16,890 bases of DNA from Clostridia bacterium (GCA_900762945.1 CAAFIN010000278.1:1-16890); one strand, 5' to 3'. Shown: positions 1 to 7,965, counted from the first letter of the stretch. The notes: a model not told the origin generated them from the sequence alone. Program-made: numbers and translations.

Positions 1-93
1 GGCAAAAACTTCGCGATCGGTCGGAAAAATCGGGCGATAAATCGACCGTTACATAGATTTTGTGTGTAGTCGGATTTTTTTAAGGGTAATTTA

Positions 94-107
94 TGTAAAC
101 GTATTGT
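94..107 (+). promoter_or_regulatory. Candidate cre / LacI-family operator
   Basis: The 14 bases TGTAAACGTATTGT fit the CcpA catabolite-response consensus TGNAARCGNWWWCA at the first 12 positions, including the central CG. Only the final CA fails. The site overlaps the -35 element of the candidate operon promoter, a placement that would let a bound repressor block RNA polymerase. The adjoining TATTGTACG also resembles half of an AraR-type operator, so a local LacI/GntR-type regulator is an alternative. No regulator gene lies in the window. Confidence 0.4.
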
Positions 108-132
108 ACGGATTGGCGATAAACATTATAAT
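104..132 (+). promoter_or_regulatory. Candidate sigma-A promoter of the glycan operon
   Basis: TTGTAC at 104-109 and a perfect TATAAT at 127-132 are separated by 17 bases. The -10 is strong and the -35 is weak, matching only TTG, as expected for a regulated promoter. Transcription would start near 139 and leave a leader of about 59 bases before the GH2 ATG at 198. The rest of 1-197 holds no gene. It has a 9-base direct repeat (CGACCGTTA at 43-51 and 166-174) and a 6-bp inverted repeat (18-23 with 43-48) of unknown meaning. Confidence 0.5.
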
Positions 133-197
133 TATAGCGACGAACGGACGAGCGAAGAAACGCGCCGACCGTTATAAATTACTTCAAAGGGAAACTT

Positions 198-1958
198 ATG
201 AGAAACGAACACCCCGAACCGCAACTAAAAAGAGATAAATGGCAGACGCTGAACGGCGAGTGGGAATTTTCTTTCGGCGAGGACGCGCCCGTCCGCGAAT
301 TCGTTTCGGGCGAAGCGGAAATGCCGAAGAGGATCTGCGTTCCGTTTGCGTACCAGAGCGAACTGAGCGGAATAGGCGACAAGAGCGTACACGAAGTCGT
401 AAGGTACAGAAAGAGGTTTACTCTCTCGCCCGCGCTGAAAAAGGCTAAGGGCGTGGTGCTGAGATTTTTAGCGGTGGACTACGAGTGCAGAGTGTGGGTC
501 AACGGCTGTTTCGCGGCGGCTCACCGCGGCGGCTACGGCGCGTTCTACGTCGATATCACGAAATATCTTACGACAGCCGACGAGCAGATCGTGGCGGTGG
601 AAGCGCGCGATACTTTGGATGAGTGTCAGCCGCGCGGCAAGCAGAGTTGGCTGCCCGAGGCTCACAGATGCTGGTACACGCAGACCACGGGTATATGGCA
701 AAGCGTGTGGCTTGAGGCGCACGACGGCGACTTTATCAAGCGCCTTACGGTCACGCCCGATCCCGCGGCTTGCTCGGTGAAGATCGAAACCGCGCTCGAG
801 TACGGAAAAGCCGACGGACTTACCGCCGAAATCGTCACTCCCGGCGGCGAAAAAATAACGTTCTCCCGCAGTCTTAGCGGCAAGCGGAACGCGCTGACCG
901 CGGATATAGTAAAGCCCGACCTTATCGACGAAATTCAACTATGGTCGCCCGAAAACCCCGTTATCTACGGGCTTAACCTCACGCTCACGCTTGGCGGCAA
1001 AACGGTAGACGCGATAAAGAGTTATTTCGCGTTCCGCGAGATCCGCGTCGAGGGCGATACGATTTACCTTAACAATCTGCCGCTTAAATTCAAACTCGTA
1101 CTCGATCAGGGCTACTGGGCGGACGGCGGTATGACCCCGCCGAGCACCGACGCGCTGAAACAAGATATTCTCACCGCCAAAGCCATGGGTTTCAACGGCG
1201 CGAGAAAGCATCAGAAACTCGAGGATCCGTATTTTTACTACTATGCCGACACGCTTGGGTTCATGGTATGGTCGGAAACGCCGAGCGCGTACCGATTTAA
1301 CGCGGATGAAGCGCGGGCGCTGACCGAAACGCAGTTCGACGTTATCGAGCGGTCGTACAATCACCCTTCGGTCGTGGCGTACGTGCCGATCAACGAGAGT
1401 TGGGGCGTGAAAGAAGTGCTGTATAACGAAGAGCAAAAGTCGTTCGCCCGCTCGCTGTACCGCCTCGTGAAGTCGCTGGATCCGTCGCGGCTGACGGTGA
1501 CCAACGACGGCTGGGAAAACCTCGCCGAAACCGATATTATTTCGGTGCACGACTATTCGAAGTACGGCGACGAGTTCGCGCTCAAGTACGGTAACCTTGC
1601 AGAGAGTACGTATCCTATGTGGAAACGGCTGATGGCGCGGGGCGAAACGCTGCCCGTAAAACCGCTGATGCTCACCGAGTACGGCGGGATCGCGATAGAC
1701 ACCGGCGGCGGCTGGGGTTACAGCGGCGCGGAAAAGAGCGTGGACGACTTCTTCGCGAGGTTCACGCGGCTCAGCGAAAACGCGTTTGCGGCGTTCCCGG
1801 CGGGAGCGTGCTATACGCAACTCACCGACGTGGAGCAGGAGCAGAACGGCTTGCTCGATCATCGTCACCGCCCGAAGTTTTCGGTACATACGATAAGAGA
1901 AATAATGGACAAGTTCGACGAGAAAAGTCAATTCGCCAAAAAGGAGAAGATATTATGA
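198..1958 (+). CDS. Glycoside hydrolase family 2 exo-beta-glycosidase (cytoplasmic)
   Basis: This 586-residue protein has the three-domain GH2 core: a jelly-roll sugar-binding domain (about residues 12-170), an Ig-like beta-sandwich (about 175-290) and a TIM-barrel catalytic domain (about 290-570). The expected acid/base is E400 in the N399-E400 pair, and the nucleophile is E494 in LTEYGG. D303-Q-G-Y-W307 and R336-K-H338 are signatures I associate with the short GH2 clade that lacks the extra C-terminal domains of LacZ. There is no signal peptide, so it should act in the cytosol on imported oligosaccharides. The start is ATG 198, with a modest AAAGGGA at 186-192. The stop overlaps the next ATG (ATGA), indicating translational coupling. 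Specificity (beta-galactosidase, glucuronidase, arabino- or mannosidase type) cannot be read from the sequence. Confidence 0.9.
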   Translation: MRNEHPEPQLKRDKWQTLNGEWEFSFGEDAPVREFVSGEAEMPKRICVPFAYQSELSGIGDKSVHEVVRYRKRFTLSPALKKAKGVVLRFLAVDYECRVWVNGCFAAAHRGGYGAFYVDITKYLTTADEQIVAVEARDTLDECQPRGKQSWLPEAHRCWYTQTTGIWQSVWLEAHDGDFIKRLTVTPDPAACSVKIETALEYGKADGLTAEIVTPGGEKITFSRSLSGKRNALTADIVKPDLIDEIQLWSPENPVIYGLNLTLTLGGKTVDAIKSYFAFREIRVEGDTIYLNNLPLKFKLVLDQGYWADGGMTPPSTDALKQDILTAKAMGFNGARKHQKLEDPYFYYYADTLGFMVWSETPSAYRFNADEARALTETQFDVIERSYNHPSVVAYVPINESWGVKEVLYNEEQKSFARSLYRLVKSLDPSRLTVTNDGWENLAETDIISVHDYSKYGDEFALKYGNLAESTYPMWKRLMARGETLPVKPLMLTEYGGIAIDTGGGWGYSGAEKSVDDFFARFTRLSENAFAAFPAGACYTQLTDVEQEQNGLLDHRHRPKFSVHTIREIMDKFDEKSQFAKKEKIL

Positions 1959-3880
1959 AGAGAATAGTTTGCCTTATTTTATGCGTGCTGTGTTGTTTCC
2001 CGCTTTTTACCGGTTGTGCGGGCGGCAGCAGCGAAAACCTGCAGTTCTGGGTGTACGGCTCGTCCGACCAACTCGATATGTACACCCGCGTCACCGACGC
2101 TTTTAACGAAACTTACGGCAAAGAGCACGGCATAGAGGTGGATATTTCGCAAAAGCCAAACGGAAGTTACGCGCAGACCGTGCAGGTTTCGTCCACTTCC
2201 GCGGCGGGTCCCGACGTGTTCCTCATCGCCGAAGCGGAGTTCAAGTCCTGGATCGTGGGCGAGTATTTCTGCCCGATTCAGGAGTACGTCGATCAGGTTA
2301 CGGACATCGACCTCGGCGACATTATGCCGACGACGGTCAATCGTTTGCGCTACAACCGCGAAACCAACACTTCGCACGTCGACGATCCGCTTTACGGCTT
2401 GCCGCTCGACTCGCAGCCGACCGCGCTTTATTACAATCAGACGATGCTGGAAAAAGCGGGCATAATCGTGATCAGCGTGGACGCAGCCGACCTTGACAAG
2501 TGGAACGCAGGCGAAATCGCCGATCATAACGGCAAAAAGAAGTCCGATTTTGCGAAACTCGGCGGCGTTACCGTGCCGGCTAAGGGCTATTACCGCTCGC
2601 TCAATCCTTACTATTATAACGGCGAATACACGAAAACGTGGGTCAAGCCCGACTTCGCGCACGGCGAAATCGCGGTTTTCAACAACCGTATCGCAATGAA
2701 CTGGGACGAAGTGGAAGATCTCGGCATGCTGTTCTCGGGAAAATATAACCCGAAGCCCGGCGAAGAGAACAAGGCAAACCCCGTGACCGAGTTTGGCACG
2801 CAATACGGTTATTTCACCGAATGGTGGTTCAATTACGGCTGGAGCGTTGGCGGCGATTGTTTGAACGATCTTACCGACAACGGCGAGTGGAATTTTTCGC
2901 TGCTCGATCCCAACCCGAACTTCGTCGTAGCGGACGGCAAGACCTTTACCGGCAGAACCGGCAAGGTTTACAATGCCGGCGAAACGGTGAATTTCGTCGA
3001 TAAAATGGATATTTACAAGACCGCCGACGGCAAGGACGAAGTACTCGTAGCCGATATTTACGGCGATTATCTCCATGACAACGCCAACGTCGTGAAAAAC
3101 GCCGACGGCGCGGTTTTGGGCGACAAAGCGGGGCTGTGGAGCGGTGTGACCGAAGCGGAAGCGGCGGGTACGCTCAATCGGCTTCCGTCCACGCGCGACG
3201 CGTTCAACCGCTATCTTAAACTGGGCGCGAAAACCGACGCGAATATCGACGGAGAAAGCGGACTGGATATTTCGCCCAACCCCTCGACTTTTGCGACCCG
3301 CACTTCGATGAACTATTTCTTCTCGCAAAGCCTCGCAGTACTCGCGCAGTCGTCGGTATATATGTCCGACCTCAGCGAAGAAGCCAAGGCGCGCGGTTTT
3401 CAGTGGGACGTAGCGCCGCTCGCGGTGTATAAAGAATACGTCGATCCGTCCGACCCGAACTGCGACGAAGTAAAGGCGCAGGGCAAGCAGGCCGGTCACA
3501 GCAACTCGCTGTCCATGGTAGTGCGCACAGGCTCCGAGAAGAAGCAGAAAGCGGTAGAATTTATGATGTGGATGGCGTCGGCGGAAGGACAGAAGATCCG
3601 CGCGTCGATAGGCTTTTTCCCCAACCAGAAATCGTTGCTGCCGTCCGTAGAATTCAAAAAGGGCGTTGCGCCCGGCAACGTGCGCGTGTTCAGCGAAGCG
3701 CTGGAGTACCAGGGTCCCGGCGACTGGTGGTATATGCCCGACCACGTTTGGGTGGAGAAGTGGTGCGTCGACCTCAACGCCGACGTCAGAAACGGCAAGA
3801 TGACTTACGCCGACTGGTATTCGCCCGCGATCGTGCGCACGAACGACTGGCTGCAACAGTACAAACAGTATCAGAGATAA
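1955..3880 (+). CDS. Lipid-anchored sugar ABC transporter substrate-binding protein (CUT1 type, oversized)
   Basis: This is a 641-residue extracellular solute-binding protein. The chosen start, ATG 1955, sits 8 bases after AAGGAG (1941-1946) and opens a classic lipoprotein signal: MKR, a hydrophobic core rich in Cys and Leu, then FTGC with C21 as the lipidated residue. The frame is open farther upstream, but that part lies inside GH2. Family-1 binding-protein hallmarks include FWVYGSSDQ just after the signal, ALYYN at 157-161, a WW-containing ligand region in the middle and AVEFMMWM at 533-540 near the C-terminus. Typical relatives are about 420-550 residues; the excess appears to lie in the central region, roughly residues 210-430. 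Two permease genes follow directly, so it should deliver oligosaccharides to them. The exact ligand is unknown. Confidence 0.9.
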   Translation: MKRIVCLILCVLCCFPLFTGCAGGSSENLQFWVYGSSDQLDMYTRVTDAFNETYGKEHGIEVDISQKPNGSYAQTVQVSSTSAAGPDVFLIAEAEFKSWIVGEYFCPIQEYVDQVTDIDLGDIMPTTVNRLRYNRETNTSHVDDPLYGLPLDSQPTALYYNQTMLEKAGIIVISVDAADLDKWNAGEIADHNGKKKSDFAKLGGVTVPAKGYYRSLNPYYYNGEYTKTWVKPDFAHGEIAVFNNRIAMNWDEVEDLGMLFSGKYNPKPGEENKANPVTEFGTQYGYFTEWWFNYGWSVGGDCLNDLTDNGEWNFSLLDPNPNFVVADGKTFTGRTGKVYNAGETVNFVDKMDIYKTADGKDEVLVADIYGDYLHDNANVVKNADGAVLGDKAGLWSGVTEAEAAGTLNRLPSTRDAFNRYLKLGAKTDANIDGESGLDISPNPSTFATRTSMNYFFSQSLAVLAQSSVYMSDLSEEAKARGFQWDVAPLAVYKEYVDPSDPNCDEVKAQGKQAGHSNSLSMVVRTGSEKKQKAVEFMMWMASAEGQKIRASIGFFPNQKSLLPSVEFKKGVAPGNVRVFSEALEYQGPGDWWYMPDHVWVEKWCVDLNADVRNGKMTYADWYSPAIVRTNDWLQQYKQYQR

Positions 3881-3882
3881 AA

Positions 3883-3895
3883 GCCGTTTTGCGGC
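3883..3895 (+). promoter_or_regulatory. Small intergenic hairpin after the binding-protein gene
   Basis: GCCGT (3883-3887) pairs with GCGGC (3891-3895) around a TTT loop, including one G-T pair. There is no downstream T-run, so it is not a terminator. A short hairpin here could shield the 3' end of the binding-protein message and raise its level over the permeases, as is known for maltose-type operons. Its small size makes this tentative. Confidence 0.3.
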
Positions 3896-3909
3896 AGAGA
3901 GGAAAAACA

Positions 3910-4857
3910 ATGGATCTGTACGGAAAATATCTTCACGTGCGTACCGCGGCGGAAAAGAAATCGCGGCGGAAAAAGATTTTGCGCCGCAACGTGATAGCGA
4001 CGGCAATGGCTTCGCCGCCGTTCATAGGCTTTTTGTGTTTTACCGCCGTGCCAATGATCATGTCGCTCGTGATTTCGTTCACCGAACTGCACTCGTATAA
4101 TCTTTCGCTGGCGAAGTTCATAGGCTTCCGTAACTACGTCGAAGTCGTAAAATCCGAAATGCTGTGGACTTCGGTGCTGAACACGCTGTATTACTGCCTG
4201 AGCGTGCCGATAAATATCTGCGTGGCGCTGTTTCTTGCGAATATTCTCACGCGGAAAATCGTGTGCGGCAAGGTCGCGCGGATTATTCTGTTTATTCCTC
4301 AGGTCTGCTCGTCCGTCGCGGTAACGCTGATGTGGCAGTGGATTTTCGAGGACAATTACGGCGTGATCAATACCGTGCTGAACGCCATTGGCTTGCCAAA
4401 AGTCCCGTTCATGACGGACAAGAACTGGTTTATGCCCGCGGTGCTTACGATCAGTCTTTGGCAAAATGGTACGAACGTAGTTCTGCTTCAGGCGGCGTTC
4501 GTCAATATCAACAAGTCGCTGCAGGAAGCCGCGCGTATCGACGGCGCGACCGAACGCAAAGTGTTCTGGCGCGTGACGTTCCCGGGGCTTACGCCCACGC
4601 TGTTCTATATGCTGACGATGTACCTCATCGCCGCGCTTCAGGAACAGACGGTAATGCAGATCATCACGACCAACGGCGTAGGACCGGGCTACAGAGCGCT
4701 TACGCTCGTGTACTATATCTATCGCATGGCGTTCACGTATACCGCCACGATGGGCATGGGCATGGCTTGCGCGCTGAGCTGGATAGTAGCGATATTCATT
4801 CTCATAATCACGCGTATCAACTTCCGTCTCGGGCAGAAGTGGGTCTGCTACGACTAG
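3910..4857 (+). CDS. CUT1 sugar ABC transporter permease 1 (MalF/UgpA-like)
   Basis: This 315-residue inner-membrane permease starts at ATG 3910, 7 bases after AGAGG (3898-3902). The frame is open upstream, but that part overlaps the binding-protein gene and is not used. A basic cytosolic N-terminus (KKSRRKK, RR) precedes about six hydrophobic segments; the first spans roughly residues 28-55. The conserved cytoplasmic coupling loop is EAARIDGA (E206-A-A, G212), followed by VTFPGLTP, which contacts the ATPase. This is the first of the two half-channels of a CUT1 importer. No ATP-binding gene occurs in the operon, so the channel must use a shared MsmK/MsmX-type ATPase encoded elsewhere. Confidence 0.93.
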   Translation: MDLYGKYLHVRTAAEKKSRRKKILRRNVIATAMASPPFIGFLCFTAVPMIMSLVISFTELHSYNLSLAKFIGFRNYVEVVKSEMLWTSVLNTLYYCLSVPINICVALFLANILTRKIVCGKVARIILFIPQVCSSVAVTLMWQWIFEDNYGVINTVLNAIGLPKVPFMTDKNWFMPAVLTISLWQNGTNVVLLQAAFVNINKSLQEAARIDGATERKVFWRVTFPGLTPTLFYMLTMYLIAALQEQTVMQIITTNGVGPGYRALTLVYYIYRMAFTYTATMGMGMACALSWIVAIFILIITRINFRLGQKWVCYD

Positions 4858-4866
4858 GAGGGGCTT

Positions 4867-5757
4867 ATGAATAACGTTATAGATAACAGAAACGGCGATT
4901 TCTTCGTTCCCGCCAAAAAGAAGCGCAAGCCGCTGGTCGGCTCGCACGTAATAATACTGCTCGCGATACTTTTCGTATTAGTTCCCACTTACATAATGAT
5001 AATCACTTCGTTGACCTCGACGATAGAAGCGAACAACGCTTCGTTCGTATGGTGGCCGAAACGAGGCTTGACGGTGGCGGGATACGTAAAGGCGTTTACG
5101 AGAAAAACCGCCGGCAACTCGCTTCTTCGCTCGTTCGGCAACACCATGTGGATATATCTGCCGTCCACGATCGTGGGGATATTCGTGAGTTCGATGTCGG
5201 CGTTCGCGTTCGCCAAACTCGATTTTTACCTTAAAAAGCCCATGTTCGCGATACTTCTCGCGACCATGACCGTGCCGAACTGCATCGGCATTATCGCGTC
5301 CTTCCTTATGTTCGACAAACTCGGCTGGATAAACACTCCGCTCCCGCTCATGATCCCGCGTATGCTGGGTACGATCGGCGTGGTGTTCTTCCTCCGTCAG
5401 TTCTTTATGGGGATCCCGGACGACCTCGTGGGAGCGGCGAACATCGACGGCTTGGGCGAAATCGGCGTTTACTTCCGCATAATGCTGCCGATAGCAGTGC
5501 CGGCGCTCATTTCGCAGTTTATCTTAAACTTCATCGCCGCGTACAACGACTATCTCGCGCCGCTACTTTACCTTCAGAACGCGAAAATGTACACGCTGCA
5601 GATCTCGCTGGCGTTCTTCGCGGAAGCCTATGTTCAGGACTGGCCGCTCAGAATGGCGGGCTGCGTGATTTCCATGCTCCCGCTCGTAATGCTGTACCTT
5701 ATTTCTCAGAAGTATATCCTTAAAGGCGTGGCGATCTCGTCGGGACTTAAGGGCTGA
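4867..5757 (+). CDS. CUT1 sugar ABC transporter permease 2 (MalG/UgpE-like)
   Basis: This 296-residue membrane protein has about six transmembrane segments; the first (about residues 26-46) follows a KKKRK stretch. The coupling loop reads GAANIDG (189-195), with Gly replacing the first Glu of the EAA motif, a common variant, followed by FRIMLPIAVP. It ends with an ILKGVA sequence near the C-terminus, typical of MalG-like partners. The start is ATG 4867. Its very strong site AGGAGGGG (4856-4863) overlaps the stop codon of permease 1, so the two proteins should be made in equal amounts by coupled translation. Together they form the import channel for the preceding binding protein. Confidence 0.93.
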   Translation: MNNVIDNRNGDFFVPAKKKRKPLVGSHVIILLAILFVLVPTYIMIITSLTSTIEANNASFVWWPKRGLTVAGYVKAFTRKTAGNSLLRSFGNTMWIYLPSTIVGIFVSSMSAFAFAKLDFYLKKPMFAILLATMTVPNCIGIIASFLMFDKLGWINTPLPLMIPRMLGTIGVVFFLRQFFMGIPDDLVGAANIDGLGEIGVYFRIMLPIAVPALISQFILNFIAAYNDYLAPLLYLQNAKMYTLQISLAFFAEAYVQDWPLRMAGCVISMLPLVMLYLISQKYILKGVAISSGLKG

Positions 5758-5760
5758 AAC

Positions 5761-5794
5761 GCAATTTGCGGGCGAAATTTTAATTGCTTTCGCC
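5761..5794 (+). promoter_or_regulatory. Two mutually exclusive hairpins in the permease-GH43 gap
   Basis: GCAATT (5761-5766) is a perfect complement of AATTGC (5782-5787), and GGCGAAA (5771-5777) is a perfect complement of TTTCGCC (5788-5794). The pairs interleave, so one fold should exclude the other. No T-run follows (the next bases are GAAAAATC), which argues against a simple terminator. The layout could act as an mRNA switch, a processing site or a stabiliser separating the transporter genes from the two surface proteins. Function is inferred only from base pairing. Confidence 0.35.
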
Positions 5795-5820
5795 GAAAAA
5801 TCAAGAAAAAAAATACCGCG

Positions 5821-5842
5821 GCGCGGACGGATAATTCCGCGC
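5821..5842 (+). promoter_or_regulatory. GC-rich hairpin just upstream of the GH43 ribosome binding site
   Basis: GCGCGGA (5821-5827) pairs perfectly with TCCGCGC (5836-5842) around an 8-base loop. CCGCG at 5816-5820 can compete by pairing with CGCGG (5840-5844). The ribosome site AGGAGG (5852-5857) begins 9 bases downstream. The stem could protect a processed 5' end or modulate ribosome access for the GH43 and giant-protein genes. Confidence 0.4.
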
Positions 5843-5864
5843 GGAAATGTCAGGAGGAAACAAG

Positions 5865-7949
5865 ATGAAACTACTCAAAAAACTGGTTTGCGGCATAATC
5901 GCCGTCGCGACGATAGCGTCGATAGTCGCTTGCTCGGGCGGAAAAAACGGCTTCGAGTTACAGCACTACGACGGATCGAACCCGAACGAAACCTACGACA
6001 CGGATCTTCTTTACAAGAACAACACCGTGTTCTGGGGCGGCGACAGCGGCGTAATTTACGTCAGCCACGAGCAATCGGCAGAGTACGGCGGGTACTTTTA
6101 CCAGTACATGTCCGAGTGCGCGGGCGTGGCGAACGTCGTGCCGTCCACCGAGGACGGCAAAACTCCGCCGCTCGAACACAATAACAACGGTCCGGCGGCG
6201 TACACTTCGCACATAAAACTCACGAGAAGCAAGGATCTCAACGACTGGGAGCCGTGCGGCGCGGTGGACGACGGCATGGCGCTGAGAGTCGACGAAACCG
6301 AGTGGGTGGGCGACTATCTGTGGGCGCCCGAGTGCGTTTACGACAAAAATACAGGCAAGTACTTTCTGTACTTTTCGGCGCGTTCGAAAAAGAACAACGC
6401 CGAACTCAGGGCTTTGGGAGCGCAGTATTCCGATATCGATACGAGCGTAAGCGCGTGGGACAGATTTTATCTCGGAATAGCCGTGTCCGATACGCCGGTA
6501 GGACCGTTCAGGCTTGTTTCCAGCGAGAACGTCTACGGCGACAAAACGGCAAAAAACCTCAACGGCGAGGTCATCAGCGGCATTAACCCCGCATTTATGC
6601 TCGACAAGGCTTGCGACGAGTATTTCTATACCGACGAATTCCGCGCGAGAGCAGACTTCGACGAACTCGACGAAAAGTGCTTCGCCGCGATCGATATTCA
6701 CCCGTTTATCGACGACGGCACGCTATACGTTTATTTCGTCAAGCACGTCTCGGGTTCCAACCTCGAGGGTAACATCATCTGGGGAATGAGAATGAAAGAC
6801 ATGGTTACGCCCGATTACGGCACGATGACCATGGTAACCGGCAACAGTTACACGAGAAAGGATATGCCCGATATTGCCGAAGGCTCGGAAATCAACAAGT
6901 CCGTAGTCAGAGTGGAATATAAGGGTGCGGGCGAGGGCGAGTTCCCCAACGACCCGAACTATCCGCGCCACCTCTCGACCAGTTACACCCGCTACACAAA
7001 CTACGCCGACGGCAGCGCGCAGAACGCCGACGACCTTACCGACGGTTCGGTCGTGGAAGCACCGCAGATGCTGACGACCAAGGACAAGGACGGCAAGAAA
7101 GTATATCTTCTTACGTTTTCGCCGAGAGGCGTTGGCGACTATAACTACAACGTCAAGTTCGCGTACTCGTACAGTCCGCTCGGCGGTTTCGTAAAGGCGA
7201 AGGCGGAAGAGGGGTCTGTTATCCTCGGCGTGGACGAGAGAAACACGTTCATGTCCAACCTCGGTCACGTGCAGTTTCTGAAAGTCGACGGTCAGGACTG
7301 GATCGTGCACTGGGAATTCCCCGCGCCGTTCGGCGGCTACGACACAGGCAGAATTTACGCGCTCAGTCAGATGACCTGGCAGTACAACGAAAAACTCGGC
7401 TTCGATACGCCGGTAGCCAACGGTCCGACCACTTCGCTTCAGCCGCTCCCGTCCGTGTACTCGGGCTATCGCAACGTAGCGGACAAAGCGACCGTCACAG
7501 CGACTAACGAGATCGGCGGCAGCGCGAAGTACCTTACCGACGGCATGACCGTCACCATGCGGCGCGACGAGAACAAGCAGTTCCGAGCGAAAGGCTGCAA
7601 GACGAAAATCACGCTGACTTTCCGTGAGCCCGTTTCCGTCCGCGGCATACTGATTTACAATTCGTACAACACGGAAAACACGTTCAAAAACGTGTCGACG
7701 ATAAACTTCGCGCTGACCGAAACGCCGGCATGGCATAACGGCAAAGAAAAGTCGTGCTTCATCTCCGATCTGCCGTTTGCCGTCGAGGCTTACACGCTCC
7801 CGGAGGGCGGCTTGCAATCCGGATCGGCGGCGGTGGCGACGTTTAACGAAATCAAGACGAACAAGATCGAGATCGAGTTCGACAAAGACGATATGCTTGG
7901 AAAGGGCGACGAACTGCGCATAGCGGAAATCGTCGTACTCGGCAAGTAA
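5865..7949 (+). CDS. Lipid-anchored GH43-like glycosidase with C-terminal discoidin-like domain
   Basis: This is a 694-residue lipoprotein. ATG 5865 is preferred over ATG 5847 because AGGAGG (5852-5857) lies 7 bases before it and the signal peptide begins there; IVAC gives the lipidated C23. Residues about 30-530 resemble the five-bladed propeller of GH43. Likely catalytic residues are D60 (in GGDSG, where relatives usually have D-P), D277 in AIDIHPFIDDG as the pKa modulator, and E398 in VVEAPQ as general acid. L-W-A-P-E at 152-156 is a further family signature. Residues about 531-694 form a galactose-binding/F5-8C-like beta-sandwich, probably for carbohydrate binding. GH43 members usually release arabinose, xylose or galactose from plant polysaccharides. 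It lies between the importer and the giant lipoprotein and should act outside the membrane. Activity is inferred. Confidence 0.82.
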   Translation: MKLLKKLVCGIIAVATIASIVACSGGKNGFELQHYDGSNPNETYDTDLLYKNNTVFWGGDSGVIYVSHEQSAEYGGYFYQYMSECAGVANVVPSTEDGKTPPLEHNNNGPAAYTSHIKLTRSKDLNDWEPCGAVDDGMALRVDETEWVGDYLWAPECVYDKNTGKYFLYFSARSKKNNAELRALGAQYSDIDTSVSAWDRFYLGIAVSDTPVGPFRLVSSENVYGDKTAKNLNGEVISGINPAFMLDKACDEYFYTDEFRARADFDELDEKCFAAIDIHPFIDDGTLYVYFVKHVSGSNLEGNIIWGMRMKDMVTPDYGTMTMVTGNSYTRKDMPDIAEGSEINKSVVRVEYKGAGEGEFPNDPNYPRHLSTSYTRYTNYADGSAQNADDLTDGSVVEAPQMLTTKDKDGKKVYLLTFSPRGVGDYNYNVKFAYSYSPLGGFVKAKAEEGSVILGVDERNTFMSNLGHVQFLKVDGQDWIVHWEFPAPFGGYDTGRIYALSQMTWQYNEKLGFDTPVANGPTTSLQPLPSVYSGYRNVADKATVTATNEIGGSAKYLTDGMTVTMRRDENKQFRAKGCKTKITLTFREPVSVRGILIYNSYNTENTFKNVSTINFALTETPAWHNGKEKSCFISDLPFAVEAYTLPEGGLQSGSAAVATFNEIKTNKIEIEFDKDDMLGKGDELRIAEIVVLGK

Positions 7950-7965
7950 AGGGGAGGAAAATTCA

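Noticed and set aside
18..48. Terminator of an upstream gene formed by CGGTCG (18-23) and CGACCG (43-48).
   Set aside because: The 6-bp stem has a 19-base loop and no T-run directly after it; the T-run at 74-80 is too far away.
1619..1954. Upstream in-frame extension of the binding-protein gene.
   Set aside because: It is Arg-rich, lies wholly inside GH2 in another frame and would bury the lipoprotein signal; ATG 1955 has a good ribosome site.
1979..4006. 675-residue open frame antisense to the binding-protein gene, and similar long antisense frames at 468-938, 939-1931, 3871-4947, 6723-8099, 7963-9150 and 14071-15795.
   Set aside because: They are Arg/His/Val-rich with no recognisable domains and lie exactly opposite well-supported genes. 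GC-biased third codon positions remove stops in the antisense frame.
5761..5794. H-type pseudoknot formed by the two interleaved stems.
   Set aside because: There are no bases between the 3' strands (5787 and 5788), so a loop could not span the 6-bp first stem; alternative hairpins are more likely.
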